A DNA stretch of 64,000 bases. Origin: Betaproteobacteria bacterium. Lineage in GTDB: Bacteria > Pseudomonadota > Gammaproteobacteria > Burkholderiales > JACQAP01. The position numbers and the translations under genes are program-made. Below the pieces are notes generated by a model, which was given only the letters and a program-made list of their open reading frames with translations, did no database searches and was not told the DNA's origin. Positions 36,164 through 46,264 of the stretch are shown piece after piece; the first letter of the stretch is position 1, and every line of letters begins with the position of its first letter. The stretch covers positions 328,942 through 392,941 of the forward strand of contig JACQAP010000021.1 of the NCBI GenBank assembly GCA_016194905.1. Direction: 5' to 3'.

Positions 36164-38329
36164 ATGAAAGGGCTAATAACAATCGTGGCGCTGGTGCTGC
36201 CGGCAGTGCTCGGCGGCTGCAGCGGACCATGGAACGATCCCTATCCGGCACAGGAAGCCGGCAAGAACATCCTCTATTCGTCGTTTTCCGAAAGGCCCAA
36301 ACATCTCGATCCGGTGCAGTCCTATGCGGAGAACGAGGCGGTATTCACGGCGCAGATCTACATGCCGCCGCTGCAATACCACTATCTGAAGCGGCCCTAT
36401 GAGCTGACCACGCTGGCGGCCACCGATATTCCGAAATCGATCTATTACGACGCGTCCGATCGAAAATTGCCGGAGACCGCACCGGGCGACAAGGTGGCCT
36501 ACAGCGTCTACGAGATTCACATTCGTCCCGGCATCATGTACCAGCCGCATCCGGCGCTGGCGAAGGATGAAACCGGAAAATACCGGTATCACCAGCTCGC
36601 GCGCGAAGATCTCAGGCACGTCTACGAGTTGAGCGATTTCAAATACACCGGCACACGGGAGCTGGTTGCCGACGACTACGCATTCCAGATCAGACGCCTC
36701 GCGCATCCGAAGCTGCACTCGCCGATTTTCGGCCTGATCAGCGAATACATCGTCGGGCTCAAGGACTACGCCGCAAAGCTGCAGCAGGCAGCGAAAACGA
36801 CGCCGAAGGACGGCTACCTCGATCTCATGCAGTTTCCGCTCGACGGCGTGCAGGTCGTCGACAGCCATACGTACCGCATCCGCCTGAAAGGCAAGTATCC
36901 GCAATTCGTCTACTGGCTGGCGATGCCGTTCTTCGCCCCGGTCCCCTGGGAAGCCGAACGTTTTTATTCGCAACCGGGCATGACCGACGGCAAGAATCTT
37001 TCCCTGGACTGGTATCCGATCGGCACCGGCGCGTACATGCTGACGGTGAACGATCCGAATCGCATGATGGTCATGGAGCGCAATCCGAACTTTGCGGGTG
37101 AGCCCTACCCGTCAGAAGGGGAGGCAGGCGACAAGGAAGAGGGCCTACTCGACGATGCCGGCAAGACTATGCCGTTCGTCGACAAGGCGGTTTTCAGCCT
37201 CGAAAAGGAAGCGATTCCGTACTGGAACAAGTTTTTGCAGGGTTACTATGACGCGTCGGGAATCACTTCCGACAGCTTCGACCAGACCATCCAGATGACA
37301 TCCAGCGGCGAAGTCGCGCTCGTGGAAGGGATGCGCAACCAGGGCATACGACTGCAAACTTCCGTGGCAACCTCGGTCATGTACATGGGATTCAACATGC
37401 TCGACCCCATCGTCGGGGGTGAGTCCGAGCGCAATCGCAAGCTCAGGCAGGCCATTTCCATCGCGATCGACCAGGAAGAGTTCATCTCGATCTTTACCAA
37501 TGGGCGCGGCATACCCGGACAGGGACCGATTCCGCCCGGAATATTCGGTTATCGCGACGGCAAGGAAGGCATGAACCCGTATGTCTACGACTGGGTTGAC
37601 GGCAAGCCCCAGCGAAAATCGGACGACTATGCGAAGAAGTTGCTGGCCGAGGCAGGCTATCCCAACGGCATCGACAAGGCCACCGGCAAGCCGCTGATCA
37701 TCTACTTCGACACCACCCTGAGCGGTGTCGGCGGAAAGTCGCGCATAGACTGGCTAACAAAGCAGTTTCAGAAGATCGACCTGCAGATGGTGGTGCGAAA
37801 CAGCGACTTCAACCGTTTCCAGGACAAGATCCGCAAGGGAACAGCGCAGCTCTTCTTTTTCGGCTGGAACGCGGATTATCCCGATCCGGAGAACTTCCTG
37901 TTCCTGTTCTATGGTCCGCAGTCCCGCGTCAAGAGCGGCGAGAACGCCGCGAACTATGCGAATCCGGAATTCGACCGCATGTTCGACCGCATGCAGGTCA
38001 TGGAGAACGGCCCCGAGCGCCAGGCGCTGATCGATCGCATGGTCGAAATCCTGCGCAACGATGCGCCCTGGGTGTACATGCTTTACCCGAAAGACTACAC
38101 GCTGGCGCATGCCTGGGTATACAACCGCAAGCCGAACAAGATGGCCAACAACGGTTTGAAGTACCAGCGCATCGATCCGCGTTTACGGGAGAACATGCGG
38201 GCTGCGTGGAATCATCCCGTCACGTGGCCGATCGTTGCTCTCCTTGCAGTCCTTGCGCTGGCATTGACGCCCGCGGTGATGTCCTACCGAAACCGCGAAC
38301 GCGCGAGCGGCAAGCTGCGAGCGGCGTAA
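36164..38329 (+). CDS. Peptide-type ABC transporter substrate-binding lipoprotein (family 5)
   Basis: 721 residues, longer than the usual 530-600. ATG 36164 gives the lipoprotein signal MKGLITIVALVLPAVLGGCS with lipobox LGGC at cysteine 19. The solute-binding family 5 pattern is present: NILYSSFSERPKHLDPVQSY near residue 37, a central ligand-binding domain, and FGWNADYPDPENFLFLFYGP near 566. Unusually, the C-terminus carries a hydrophobic segment (ITWP-type start, VALLAVLALALTPAVMSY) followed by basic residues, which would form a second anchor in the inner membrane. First gene of a four-gene operon. Ligand probably an oligopeptide, not proven. Confidence 0.92.
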   Translation: MKGLITIVALVLPAVLGGCSGPWNDPYPAQEAGKNILYSSFSERPKHLDPVQSYAENEAVFTAQIYMPPLQYHYLKRPYELTTLAATDIPKSIYYDASDRKLPETAPGDKVAYSVYEIHIRPGIMYQPHPALAKDETGKYRYHQLAREDLRHVYELSDFKYTGTRELVADDYAFQIRRLAHPKLHSPIFGLISEYIVGLKDYAAKLQQAAKTTPKDGYLDLMQFPLDGVQVVDSHTYRIRLKGKYPQFVYWLAMPFFAPVPWEAERFYSQPGMTDGKNLSLDWYPIGTGAYMLTVNDPNRMMVMERNPNFAGEPYPSEGEAGDKEEGLLDDAGKTMPFVDKAVFSLEKEAIPYWNKFLQGYYDASGITSDSFDQTIQMTSSGEVALVEGMRNQGIRLQTSVATSVMYMGFNMLDPIVGGESERNRKLRQAISIAIDQEEFISIFTNGRGIPGQGPIPPGIFGYRDGKEGMNPYVYDWVDGKPQRKSDDYAKKLLAEAGYPNGIDKATGKPLIIYFDTTLSGVGGKSRIDWLTKQFQKIDLQMVVRNSDFNRFQDKIRKGTAQLFFFGWNADYPDPENFLFLFYGPQSRVKSGENAANYANPEFDRMFDRMQVMENGPERQALIDRMVEILRNDAPWVYMLYPKDYTLAHAWVYNRKPNKMANNGLKYQRIDPRLRENMRAAWNHPVTWPIVALLAVLALALTPAVMSYRNRERASGKLRAA

Positions 38330-38339
38330 TTCCTCGACC

Positions 38340-39317
38340 ATGATCACCTATCTCGTCCGCCGCGTGCTTTATGCCATCCCGATCCTGATCGGGGTGAACG
38401 TGCTGACTTTCCTGCTGTTCTTCATCGTCAACTCGCCTGACGACATGGCGCGCATGCAGCTTGGGCAGAAACGCGTGAGCGACGAAGCGGTGATGAGGTG
38501 GAAACAGGAGCGGGGTTACGACAAGCCGAGCTTCTTCAACTCGCAGGCAAGCGGCGTAAAAAAAGTCACCGACACGATTTTTTTCGAGAAGTCGGTGCCG
38601 CTGTTCTGGTTCGACTTCGGTCACGCGGAGGATGGGCGCGACATCGCCCATGAAATCCGCAGCCGCATGATGCCCAGCTTGGCAATCGCGCTTCCGGTAT
38701 TCGCCGTCGGGCTACTGACTTTCATCACCTTCGCTCTGCTGATGGCGTTCTTCCGCGCGACCTACATCGACTTCATGGGCGTCCTGTTCTGCATTGTGGC
38801 AATGTCCATTTCAGGCCTGTTCTACATCATTGGCGGCCAGTACCTGATCAGCAAACTCTGGAATCTCGTGCCGATTTCCGGCTATGCAGGAGGCCTGAAT
38901 GCCTGGAAATTTCTGGTGCTGCCCGTGATCATCGGCATCATTGGCGGGGTGGGGGCGAGTGCGCGCTGGTACCGCACCATCTTCCTTGAGGAGATCAATC
39001 GTGATTACGTGCGGACAGCCCGTGCGAAAGGGTTGTCGGAATGGCGCGTACTCTTTCGCCACGTGCTGCACAACGCCATGATCCCGATCCTCACTGGTGT
39101 GGTGGTTGCGATTCCGCTGTTGTTTCTGGGCAGCCTGATCACGGAATCCTTCTTCGCCATTCCTGGCCTGGGAAGCTATACCATTGATGCGATCAGTAGC
39201 CAGGATTTCACCGTAGTCCGCGCCATGGTCTTCCTCGGTTCGGTGCTCTACATCGTCGGCCTGATCCTGACCGACATTTCCTACACCATCGCCGATCCGC
39301 GCATACGACTGCAATGA
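38340..39317 (+). CDS. ABC transporter permease, DppB-like
   Basis: 325 residues, normal for DppB/OppB. It starts MITYLVRRVLYAIPILIGVN, the classical first membrane helix. About six membrane segments. The EAA cytoplasmic loop reads NRDYVRTARAKGLSEWRVLF near residues 218-237, which contacts the ATPase. It overlaps the next permease by four bases (ATGA). Confidence 0.94.
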   Translation: MITYLVRRVLYAIPILIGVNVLTFLLFFIVNSPDDMARMQLGQKRVSDEAVMRWKQERGYDKPSFFNSQASGVKKVTDTIFFEKSVPLFWFDFGHAEDGRDIAHEIRSRMMPSLAIALPVFAVGLLTFITFALLMAFFRATYIDFMGVLFCIVAMSISGLFYIIGGQYLISKLWNLVPISGYAGGLNAWKFLVLPVIIGIIGGVGASARWYRTIFLEEINRDYVRTARAKGLSEWRVLFRHVLHNAMIPILTGVVVAIPLLFLGSLITESFFAIPGLGSYTIDAISSQDFTVVRAMVFLGSVLYIVGLILTDISYTIADPRIRLQ

Positions 39318-40783
39318 CGCCGTTCAAGCCCGTCTTTCTGATCACTGATGCGCTGATTTTCGTGCTAATCGCCGTCGTCGCGATTTCGGCCTGGTATATT
39401 TCGAGGCACGAGCACCTGTTGGCACCATGGAAGAAGGTGGGCCACAGCCGCAGCGGCATGATAGCCGCCGTTGTCCTGCTCGCATTCGTCACGGTCGGCG
39501 TGCTCGATTCCGTGCATTTCCGGCCACGGCTCCCGGGAGGCGAGCCAGGTAAGCCGAACTATGCGGTGGATGTCATCTCCGTTTTCGACGTAATTGCGTC
39601 ACCGCTGAAAGAGAGGCGGGAGAAAACCTATTCGGCGCCGCTTGCCACGCATCTGTTCTCGAAAGAAACCGTCGAGCTGCCCGATGGCACCGAAGCCCGG
39701 ATATTCCCGCGACTCATGCATGGCGGTGCGCACCTCGAGGAGCCCGCGCGGGATCGCGGACAGGATATCCTCAAGCGCATCGTAGCGGGCGTCGCTATCG
39801 CTGCCGTCGCCTGGAATGTCCTCCTGCTCTGCGTGACGCTATGGCTGTCGCACCGGCATGCCCACAACGTGCGCGAGACCTGGTCGGCGATCTGGCGGGG
39901 CCATACGACGATGCCGTGGCGGGAAATGCTGATCGCGAGCGGACTGCTGTTCCTGGTGTTTGTGCCGATGATAGTTCTGTCCGCCCGCTATCATGTACTT
40001 GGCACGGACAAGGTCGGCCAGGATGTGTTTTATCTGACGCTCAAGAGCATTCGCACCGGGCTTGTGATCGGCACATTGACGACCTTGGTCATGCTGCCGT
40101 TTGCGCTACTATTCGGCATTCTCGCGGGCTACCTGCGCGGATGGGTGGACGACGTCATCCAGTACATTTATACAACGCTCAATTCCATCCCCGGCGTGCT
40201 CCTGATTGCCGCATCCGTGCTGATCCTGCAAGGCGTCATCGATCGCCATCAGGACTGGGAATTGCTGCAGACGTCCAGCCAGCGCGCGGACGCGCGGCTA
40301 TTCCTGTTGTGCATGATCCTGGGAGTCACGAGCTGGACCGGATTGTGCCGGCTGCTTCGCGGCGAGTCCCTCAAGTTGCGGGAACTCGATTACATCCAGG
40401 CAGCGCGTGCCTTCGGCGTATCGGGTTATCGCATCGTCACACGCCACATCCTGCCGAATGTCATGCACATCGTGCTAATCGCCATTGTCATGGATTTCAG
40501 CGGACTGATTCTCGCGGAAGCGGTTCTTTCCTATGTGGGAGTCGGCGTCGATCCGTCGATGAATAGTTTTGGCACCATGATCAACACGGCGCGTATGGAA
40601 ATGGCGCGCGATCCGATGGTCTGGTGGTCGCTTGCGTCGGCATTTTCCTTGATGCTGCTGTTGGTGCTCTCCGCCAATCTGTTTGCCGATGCCGTGCGCG
40701 ATGCATTCGATCCGCGCATCAGGGGCCGGCTCGCAACGCCGGCCTTCCTGTCCAAGTATCTGCCTGCGCCGCGCAGCCGTTGA
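39314..40783 (+). CDS. ABC transporter permease, DppC-like, with long insertion
   Basis: 489 residues, about 190 more than the usual DppC. After two N-terminal membrane segments there is a soluble insert (roughly residues 70-160) with a degraded periplasmic look, then further membrane segments and the standard permease core. The EAA loop is LRELDYIQAARAFGVSGYRI near residues 353-372. The extended form matches the extended substrate-binding protein of the same operon, suggesting a subfamily of its own. Six bases separate it from the ATPase gene. Confidence 0.93.
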   Translation: MTPFKPVFLITDALIFVLIAVVAISAWYISRHEHLLAPWKKVGHSRSGMIAAVVLLAFVTVGVLDSVHFRPRLPGGEPGKPNYAVDVISVFDVIASPLKERREKTYSAPLATHLFSKETVELPDGTEARIFPRLMHGGAHLEEPARDRGQDILKRIVAGVAIAAVAWNVLLLCVTLWLSHRHAHNVRETWSAIWRGHTTMPWREMLIASGLLFLVFVPMIVLSARYHVLGTDKVGQDVFYLTLKSIRTGLVIGTLTTLVMLPFALLFGILAGYLRGWVDDVIQYIYTTLNSIPGVLLIAASVLILQGVIDRHQDWELLQTSSQRADARLFLLCMILGVTSWTGLCRLLRGESLKLRELDYIQAARAFGVSGYRIVTRHILPNVMHIVLIAIVMDFSGLILAEAVLSYVGVGVDPSMNSFGTMINTARMEMARDPMVWWSLASAFSLMLLLVLSANLFADAVRDAFDPRIRGRLATPAFLSKYLPAPRSR

Positions 40784-40789
40784 CCCACG

Positions 40790-42661
40790 ATGACCGCCGC
40801 TCTGCTGCAAGTTGATAATCTGCGTACCTGGCTGACAGGCAGCGAGGGGGTGGTGCGCGCGGTGGACGGCGTGTCGTTCTCGGTCGGTCGCGGCGAAACA
40901 TTCGCGCTGCTGGGCGAATCCGGTTGCGGAAAATCCATGACGGCGCTGTCGATTGCGCGGCTGCTGCCGGATGCCGGTCGGATCATGTCGGGTTCCGTGC
41001 GTCTCGACGGCCAGGAGCTGCTACAGTTGCCGGAAGCGGCAATGCGGGACGTGCGCGGCAGCAGGATCGGCATGATTTTCCAGGAGCCGGGGACCAGTCT
41101 CAATCCGGTAATGAAGGTGGGTTCGCAAATCGGCGAGGTGCTGCTGCGGCATACGACGTTGCGCGGCAGTGCGGTCGATGCCCGCGTGCTGGAATTGCTC
41201 GACGCGGTCGGCTTGCCGGATCCGGAGAGCCGCGTGCACGAATATCCGTTCCAACTCTCTGGCGGCATGAAGCAGCGCGTCATGATCGCGATTGCACTGG
41301 CTTGCGAACCCAGACTGCTGATCGCGGATGAACCGACCACGGCGCTCGACGTGACGATCCAGGCGCAGGTGCTCGATCTGTTGCGGAGTCTGCAGAAAAA
41401 GATGGGCATGTCGATTCTGCTGATTACGCACGATCTGGGCGTGGTCTCCGAGATGGCGCATCACGTTGCTGTGATGTACGCGGGCGAGATCGTCGAGTCG
41501 GCGCGACGCGAGGATTTCTTCCGCAATCCGGCGCATCCGTACTCGCGCAAACTGTTCGCGTCGATGCCGGATCGACAGACCCGAGACCGAACGCTGGCGG
41601 TCATCCGGGGGCGAGTTCCGCCACTGACCGCGGAGTTTCATGGTTGCCGTTTCGCAGATCGCTGCGATTATGCCTGGCCCCTCTGCCGGACGACCCATCC
41701 TGCCTGGTTCGCGGTCGAATCGGATCACGGTGCGCGTTGCCATTTGTACAGCGAAGCGGCGAGAAAAAAGGAAGAAGAAGGCAGTGGCATTGCGGTGGCA
41801 CAGTCCGCCGCCTGCGGGCCGGTTCATCCCGATACGGATGCGCCGCTACTTGCCGTCGATGACCTGAAGGTCTATTTCCCGATTCGCAAGGGAATCCTCA
41901 AGCGCGTCATCGGCCACGTCAAGGCCGTGGATGGCATTTCGCTGTCGGTTCGCGCGGGCCGTACCCTGGCGCTCGTGGGCGAATCGGGTTCCGGAAAGAC
42001 CACGGTCGGCAAGGGCATCGTGCAGTTGCTACCGTTGTCAGGCGGAAGCGTCCGCATCGATGGAGTCGACCTTTCATCGCTGTCCGCCGGGGAGCTAAGG
42101 GGCCGGCGCCGCGATTTTCAGATCATTTTTCAGGATCCGTATAGCTCGCTCAATCCGCGGATGCGCGTGCTGGACATCGTCGAGGAAGGCATGATCGCGC
42201 TGGGCGTCAGCGGTGACAGGCACTCGCGCGCCGCCCGGGTGGATGCAATTCTCGTGCAAGTGGGACTTGGTGCGGAGATGAAATACCGCTACCCGCATGA
42301 ATTCTCAGGCGGGCAGCGCCAGCGCATCGCGATTGCGCGCGCGCTCGCGGTCGAGCCCAGGCTGATCGTGTGCGACGAACCGACCAGCGCGCTCGACGTG
42401 TCGGTGCAGGCGCAGATCCTCAATCTGCTGCGCGATTTGCAGAGCCGTCTTTGCATTGCTTATCTGTTCATCACCCACAACATGTCGGTCGTCGAGTATC
42501 TGGCCGACGAAGTGGCGGTCATGTATCTCGGAAAAATCGTCGAGCAGGGCAGTGCCGACGAGATCTTGCGCAAACCACAGCACGCCTATACCAGGGCATT
42601 GCTATCGGCGGTGCCGAGGGTAAGTGTTGCGGACGAGCGCGAGGCGGGAATTTTGGAGTGA
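40790..42661 (+). CDS. Fused dual ATPase of a peptide ABC transporter (DppD-DppF fusion)
   Basis: 623 residues with two complete nucleotide-binding domains. First domain: Walker A LLGESGCGKSMTALSIA near residues 38-54, signature LSGGMKQRVMIAIALA near 157, Walker B LLIADEPTTALD. Then an oligopeptide-transporter C-terminal segment with cysteines (HGCRFADRCDYAWPLC). Second domain: Walker A LVGESGSGKTTVGKGIV near 395, signature FSGGQRQRIAIARALA near 504, Walker B LIVCDEPTSALD. The YejF/GsiA type of fusion is well known. It completes the operon with the two permeases and the binding lipoprotein. Confidence 0.95.
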   Translation: MTAALLQVDNLRTWLTGSEGVVRAVDGVSFSVGRGETFALLGESGCGKSMTALSIARLLPDAGRIMSGSVRLDGQELLQLPEAAMRDVRGSRIGMIFQEPGTSLNPVMKVGSQIGEVLLRHTTLRGSAVDARVLELLDAVGLPDPESRVHEYPFQLSGGMKQRVMIAIALACEPRLLIADEPTTALDVTIQAQVLDLLRSLQKKMGMSILLITHDLGVVSEMAHHVAVMYAGEIVESARREDFFRNPAHPYSRKLFASMPDRQTRDRTLAVIRGRVPPLTAEFHGCRFADRCDYAWPLCRTTHPAWFAVESDHGARCHLYSEAARKKEEEGSGIAVAQSAACGPVHPDTDAPLLAVDDLKVYFPIRKGILKRVIGHVKAVDGISLSVRAGRTLALVGESGSGKTTVGKGIVQLLPLSGGSVRIDGVDLSSLSAGELRGRRRDFQIIFQDPYSSLNPRMRVLDIVEEGMIALGVSGDRHSRAARVDAILVQVGLGAEMKYRYPHEFSGGQRQRIAIARALAVEPRLIVCDEPTSALDVSVQAQILNLLRDLQSRLCIAYLFITHNMSVVEYLADEVAVMYLGKIVEQGSADEILRKPQHAYTRALLSAVPRVSVADEREAGILE

Positions 42662-42707
42662 AGTGGTCGGATCGATTCATCCGCCAGTGACAAGCCGGCA
42701 GAAGGGA

Positions 42708-44126
42708 TCAGCGGCGGGCAATGCGCGGGTTGCTGTAGATCGTCAGGCGCTGACCTATGCGCAGCTGGTTGCCTGACAGATGATTCCATTCCTTCAAGGC
42801 CGCCACGGTGACGCGGTGCTTCAAAGCGATCAAGTACAGGCTGTCGCCGTTTCTCACGCGATAGACCGCCCGGCTGCCGTATAAGTCCTCGGGCGCCTGG
42901 AATTCCGGACTGTTCCAGGTCTCATCCAGGTTCGACGCATTCGCGTCTTCGTTCATCGGTACCAGCAGCGACCGCCCGGGCCGGACGGTAACGTGACGGT
43001 TGAGACCATTGATTTCGCGCAGGCGGGCCGGCGTGATGCCGAATTTCGCTGCAACCGAATCCGGGCTTTCGTTTTTCTTCAGCGTAACCGTTTGCCACGA
43101 CACCAGCGGCTGGTCGTAACCCTTCAGGTTGGCGGAGAAAATGCCTGCCTTGTCGATAGGCAGCAGCAGCGTGCGCGAACCGTTCGACACGATGACCGGC
43201 CGCGTGTGCCCCGGATTGAGCGAGCGGAAATCATCGACGGACATTTCCGCCAGTTGCGCGGCCACCTGCAGGTCGATATGTTCCGGCGTCGATACTGCCG
43301 TGAAATACGGCTGATTGGGGATGTCCTCGAGCGGGAAGCTCAGCAGCGCGGGATTGGTGATGATGTTCCTGACGGCCTGCAGCTTGGGCAGATAGTTGCG
43401 CGTTTCGCGCGGCATGCGCAAGTTCTCGTAAGCTGTTGGCTTGCGCTTGGCACGGTTGTGAGCGATGGCCCGCGACACGCCGTTTTCACCCCAGTTGTAG
43501 GCGGCAAGCGCGAGTTGCCAGTCGCTGAATTCCTCGTGCAGCTTCTCCAGGTAGTCCATTGCGGCGCGGGTGGCGGCAAGCACGTCGCGGCGTCCGTCAT
43601 ACCACCAGTTCTGCTGCAGTCCGTAGCGTTTGCCGGTCGAAGGCATGAACTGCCATATCCCTACCGCGCGTGCGCGCGAATAAGCGATCGGGTTGTATGC
43701 ACTTTCGATCATCGGCAACAGTGCCACCTCCATCGGCATGTTGCGCTTGTCGATTTCCTCGACGATGAAATAGAGATACAGGCGGCTGCGCTCGATCATG
43801 CGCTGGAAGTAATCCGGGTGATTCAGGAACCATGCCTCATGGCGTGCCACCAGCGGGCTGTCGATTTCGGGCAGAGCGAATCCATGACGGACGCGGTTCC
43901 AGAGACTTTCCGGGGCTGGCGTAAGTACCGTGGTGGCCGCTTCAGGATGCGTTTCGACCGGTGCACCCGGCTTCACCTCGCTGTTGTTTCCCTGAGCGGG
44001 AGCAGAGGTCGAATCCGGCCTGGAGTCGACTGATGCCGGGGAGGGTGTAGCGGCTTCTTCGGCTTGGAGCGGTGAGGCGGCCAGAGTGGCACAGACGCCG
44101 GCCAGAATCGTAAGTAGTTTCTTCAT
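42708..44126 (-). CDS. mltD: Membrane-bound lytic murein transglycosylase D
   Basis: 472 residues from ATG 44126, which yields a signal peptide (MKKLLTILAGVCATLAASPL, cleavage after LQA). The SLT domain is near residues 115-250: catalytic glutamate in MIESAYNPIAYSRARAVGIW, then QFMPSTGKRYGL. Two LysM peptidoglycan-binding repeats follow (about 335-385 and 420-465). Unlike E. coli MltD there is no clear lipobox, so it may be periplasmic rather than lipid-anchored. Neighbour of gloB as in E. coli. Confidence 0.94.
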   Translation of the reverse strand: MKKLLTILAGVCATLAASPLQAEEAATPSPASVDSRPDSTSAPAQGNNSEVKPGAPVETHPEAATTVLTPAPESLWNRVRHGFALPEIDSPLVARHEAWFLNHPDYFQRMIERSRLYLYFIVEEIDKRNMPMEVALLPMIESAYNPIAYSRARAVGIWQFMPSTGKRYGLQQNWWYDGRRDVLAATRAAMDYLEKLHEEFSDWQLALAAYNWGENGVSRAIAHNRAKRKPTAYENLRMPRETRNYLPKLQAVRNIITNPALLSFPLEDIPNQPYFTAVSTPEHIDLQVAAQLAEMSVDDFRSLNPGHTRPVIVSNGSRTLLLPIDKAGIFSANLKGYDQPLVSWQTVTLKKNESPDSVAAKFGITPARLREINGLNRHVTVRPGRSLLVPMNEDANASNLDETWNSPEFQAPEDLYGSRAVYRVRNGDSLYLIALKHRVTVAALKEWNHLSGNQLRIGQRLTIYSNPRIARR

Positions 44127-44158
44127 TTTCTTACGCAAGATATTGATATTTTGATTGT

Positions 44159-44186
44159 ATGTTAACAGAGCATTCGGCCCAGTCAA
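44159..44186 (-). promoter_or_regulatory. Possible sigma-70 promoter of mltD
   Basis: On the minus strand TTGACT (44181-44186), a 16-base spacer and TAACAT (44159-44164), 33 bases before the mltD start. Confidence 0.45.
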
Positions 44187-44236
44187 GGTAAACTTTAGAC
44201 CTGGGCTTGTTCTTTGGTCGGCCATGGCAGGGTCTG

Positions 44237-45007
44237 CTAAAACCCATCCTTCCATTTGCGCAGGGTCGCAAACACTTCGACCGGATTGGTCATGGCGCGG
44301 CCTGCAAAACGGCTGGCTGATGTTGCCACGCCGGGGTCGCCGCTGCGCAAAAACGGATTCGACGCCAGTTCGGATTCGATCGTCGAGGGAAGCGAGGGTC
44401 TTCCATCCGCAAGTGCCGCCCGCGCGGATGCCTCGCGCTCATCGATCGCAGGGTTGCCCGGATCGGCGGCGCGGGCAAAGCGCAGATTTGACAGCGTGTA
44501 TTCGTGGCCGCAATACACGAGCGTGTTGCCGGGAAGCGCTGCGAGTTTGGAAAGCGATGAGTGCATTTGCGCGGCGGTACCCTCGAACAATCTTCCGCAG
44601 CCGCAGGAAAACAAGGTGTCGCCGCAGAACAGCACGCCATCGCCGTAATAGGCGATGTGCCCCGCGGTATGGCCGGGGATATCGAACACCCGAAGGTGAA
44701 GGCCTGCGCCGGGCACTTCAATGGTGTCGCCTTCCCGCAATGCCCGCGTGACGCCGGGAATCTTCTCGTGCGCCGGGCCGAACACCGGTACGTTATACTT
44801 CGACAGCAAAACGGTGTTGCCGCCGACGTGATCGGCGTGATGGTGGGTCGTCAGTATCGCGGCGAGCCGCAGGTTTTCGTTCGACAGATAATCGAGGACC
44901 GGATTGGCATCGCCGGGGTCGACTACGACGGCAGCGGAACCGCGGCGCAGACACCAGATATAGTTGTCCTGAAACGCGCGTATCGGAATGATGGTGGTGA
45001 TATCCAT
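44237..45007 (-). CDS. gloB: Hydroxyacylglutathione hydrolase (glyoxalase II)
   Basis: Hydrolyses S-D-lactoylglutathione in methylglyoxal detoxification. 256 residues. Metal-binding motif LTTHHHADHVGGN near residues 53-65, then FDIPGHTAGHIAYY, FCGDTLFSCGCGRLFEGTAA and VYCGHEYTLSNLRFA, all canonical for glyoxalase II. Start at ATG 45007; it is divergent from the methyltransferase with only 28 bases between the two start codons, so each promoter must reach into the other gene. Confidence 0.96.
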   Translation of the reverse strand: MDITTIIPIRAFQDNYIWCLRRGSAAVVVDPGDANPVLDYLSNENLRLAAILTTHHHADHVGGNTVLLSKYNVPVFGPAHEKIPGVTRALREGDTIEVPGAGLHLRVFDIPGHTAGHIAYYGDGVLFCGDTLFSCGCGRLFEGTAAQMHSSLSKLAALPGNTLVYCGHEYTLSNLRFARAADPGNPAIDEREASARAALADGRPSLPSTIESELASNPFLRSGDPGVATSASRFAGRAMTNPVEVFATLRKWKDGF

Positions 45008-45035
45008 GCCGGTATCTTTGATTCTGCAAAACTGA

Positions 45036-45812
45036 ATGTCAATCCACGTCGAGCCGGCCAGTCTCTCCGAATGGTTTTCCACGCCATTGGGTGTCCGTCT
45101 TCTCGATACCGAGTTGCAGTACTTCGACCGTGAACTGGCCGACGTATTCGGCTTCAATGCCATCCAACTCGGCCTTCCGGAATATCCGTACCTGCGCACC
45201 AACCGTATGCCGTTTCGCTGCGTGATCGGCAGCGACGGTCCGGTTCGCCTGCGTTCCGATCCCGGTGCATTGCCGCTGCAGACCTCCTCGGTCGATCTCG
45301 TGGTCCTGCCGCACACCCTCGAGTTCAGCAGCAATCCACACCAGGTTCTGCGCGAGGTTTCGCGCATCCTGATGCCTGAGGGCCACGTCGTTCTCTCGGG
45401 ATTCAATCCCTGGAGCCTGTGGGGGGTGCGCCGTCTGGCAGCACGGCGCGACGGCGTTTTTCCATGGTGCGGACAGTTCATCAATCTACCGAGAATCAAG
45501 GACTGGATGGCGCTGTTGGGCTTCGAATTGGCCGGCGGACGCATGTGCAGTTATGCACCTCCCCTCACCAGTGAAAAATGGTCGCGCCGGTGGAATTTCA
45601 TGGAAGCGGCGGGCGATCGTTGGTGGCCGTTTGCCGGCGGCGTCTACTACCTGCACGGCATCAAGCGCGTGCAGGGTATGCGCCTCATCACGCCGCAATG
45701 GAAGACGGTCCAGGTGAAGAAAAAAGCGCTGGCCGCGGTGCCCCACAAAACCAATGGGCGTGACGACGCCATGGCGGCCCGGAGAAATCACGCGGCCGGA
45801 GATCCGCAGTGA
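45036..45812 (+). CDS. SAM-dependent methyltransferase-like protein (YafS-like)
   Basis: 258 residues. The class I fold is visible mainly in its second half: [20 protein letters not shown] near residues 85-104 and [20 protein letters not shown] near 105-124. The usual glycine-rich motif I is weak (FGFNAIQLG), as in E. coli YafS, which occupies the same place between gloB and rnhA. Substrate unknown. Its stop overlaps the rnhA start by four bases (GTGA). Confidence 0.87.
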   Translation: MSIHVEPASLSEWFSTPLGVRLLDTELQYFDRELADVFGFNAIQLGLPEYPYLRTNRMPFRCVIGSDGPVRLRSDPGALPLQTSSVDLVVLPHTLEFSSNPHQVLREVSRILMPEGHVVLSGFNPWSLWGVRRLAARRDGVFPWCGQFINLPRIKDWMALLGFELAGGRMCSYAPPLTSEKWSRRWNFMEAAGDRWWPFAGGVYYLHGIKRVQGMRLITPQWKTVQVKKKALAAVPHKTNGRDDAMAARRNHAAGDPQ

Positions 45813-46264
45813 GCGGCGTGGTCGATGTTTACACCGACGGCGCATGCAAGGGCAATCCCGGTCCGGGTGGCTGGGGGGTGTGGATGAAATGGGGCGATCA
45901 CGAGAAGGAGTTCTGCGGCGGTGAGGCGGAGACGACCAACAACCGCATGGAGATGATGGCGGTGATCGAGGCGCTCGGCTCGCTCAAGCGCAGTTGTACG
46001 GTGCGCCTGCACACCGATTCCAAGTATGTGCACAATGGCATCTCGCTCTGGATTCACGACTGGAAGAAGCGCGGCTGGCGCACCGCGGACAAGAAGCCGG
46101 TGAAGAATGTCGACCTATGGCAACGCCTCGATGAACTGGTGCGCGATCACAAGATCGAGTGGGTCTGGGTCAAGGGACATGCAGGTGATCCGGGCAACGA
46201 AAAAGCAGACGAACTTGCGAACCAGGGCGTCGCAGAAGTCCTGCGCGCAGGGGCTAGGGTCTAG
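45809..46264 (+). CDS. rnhA: Ribonuclease HI
   Basis: Cleaves the RNA strand of RNA-DNA hybrids. 151 residues from GTG 45809. Catalytic residues lie in [18 protein letters not shown] (Asp), [13 protein letters not shown] (Glu), [11 protein letters not shown] (Asp) and [13 protein letters not shown] (Asp). The last few residues (RAGARV) and the stop codon are supplied by a CTAGGGG repeat that begins at 46249, so the natural C-terminus has been altered by the repeat; the active site is untouched. Confidence 0.96.
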   Translation: MSGVVDVYTDGACKGNPGPGGWGVWMKWGDHEKEFCGGEAETTNNRMEMMAVIEALGSLKRSCTVRLHTDSKYVHNGISLWIHDWKKRGWRTADKKPVKNVDLWQRLDELVRDHKIEWVWVKGHAGDPGNEKADELANQGVAEVLRAGARV

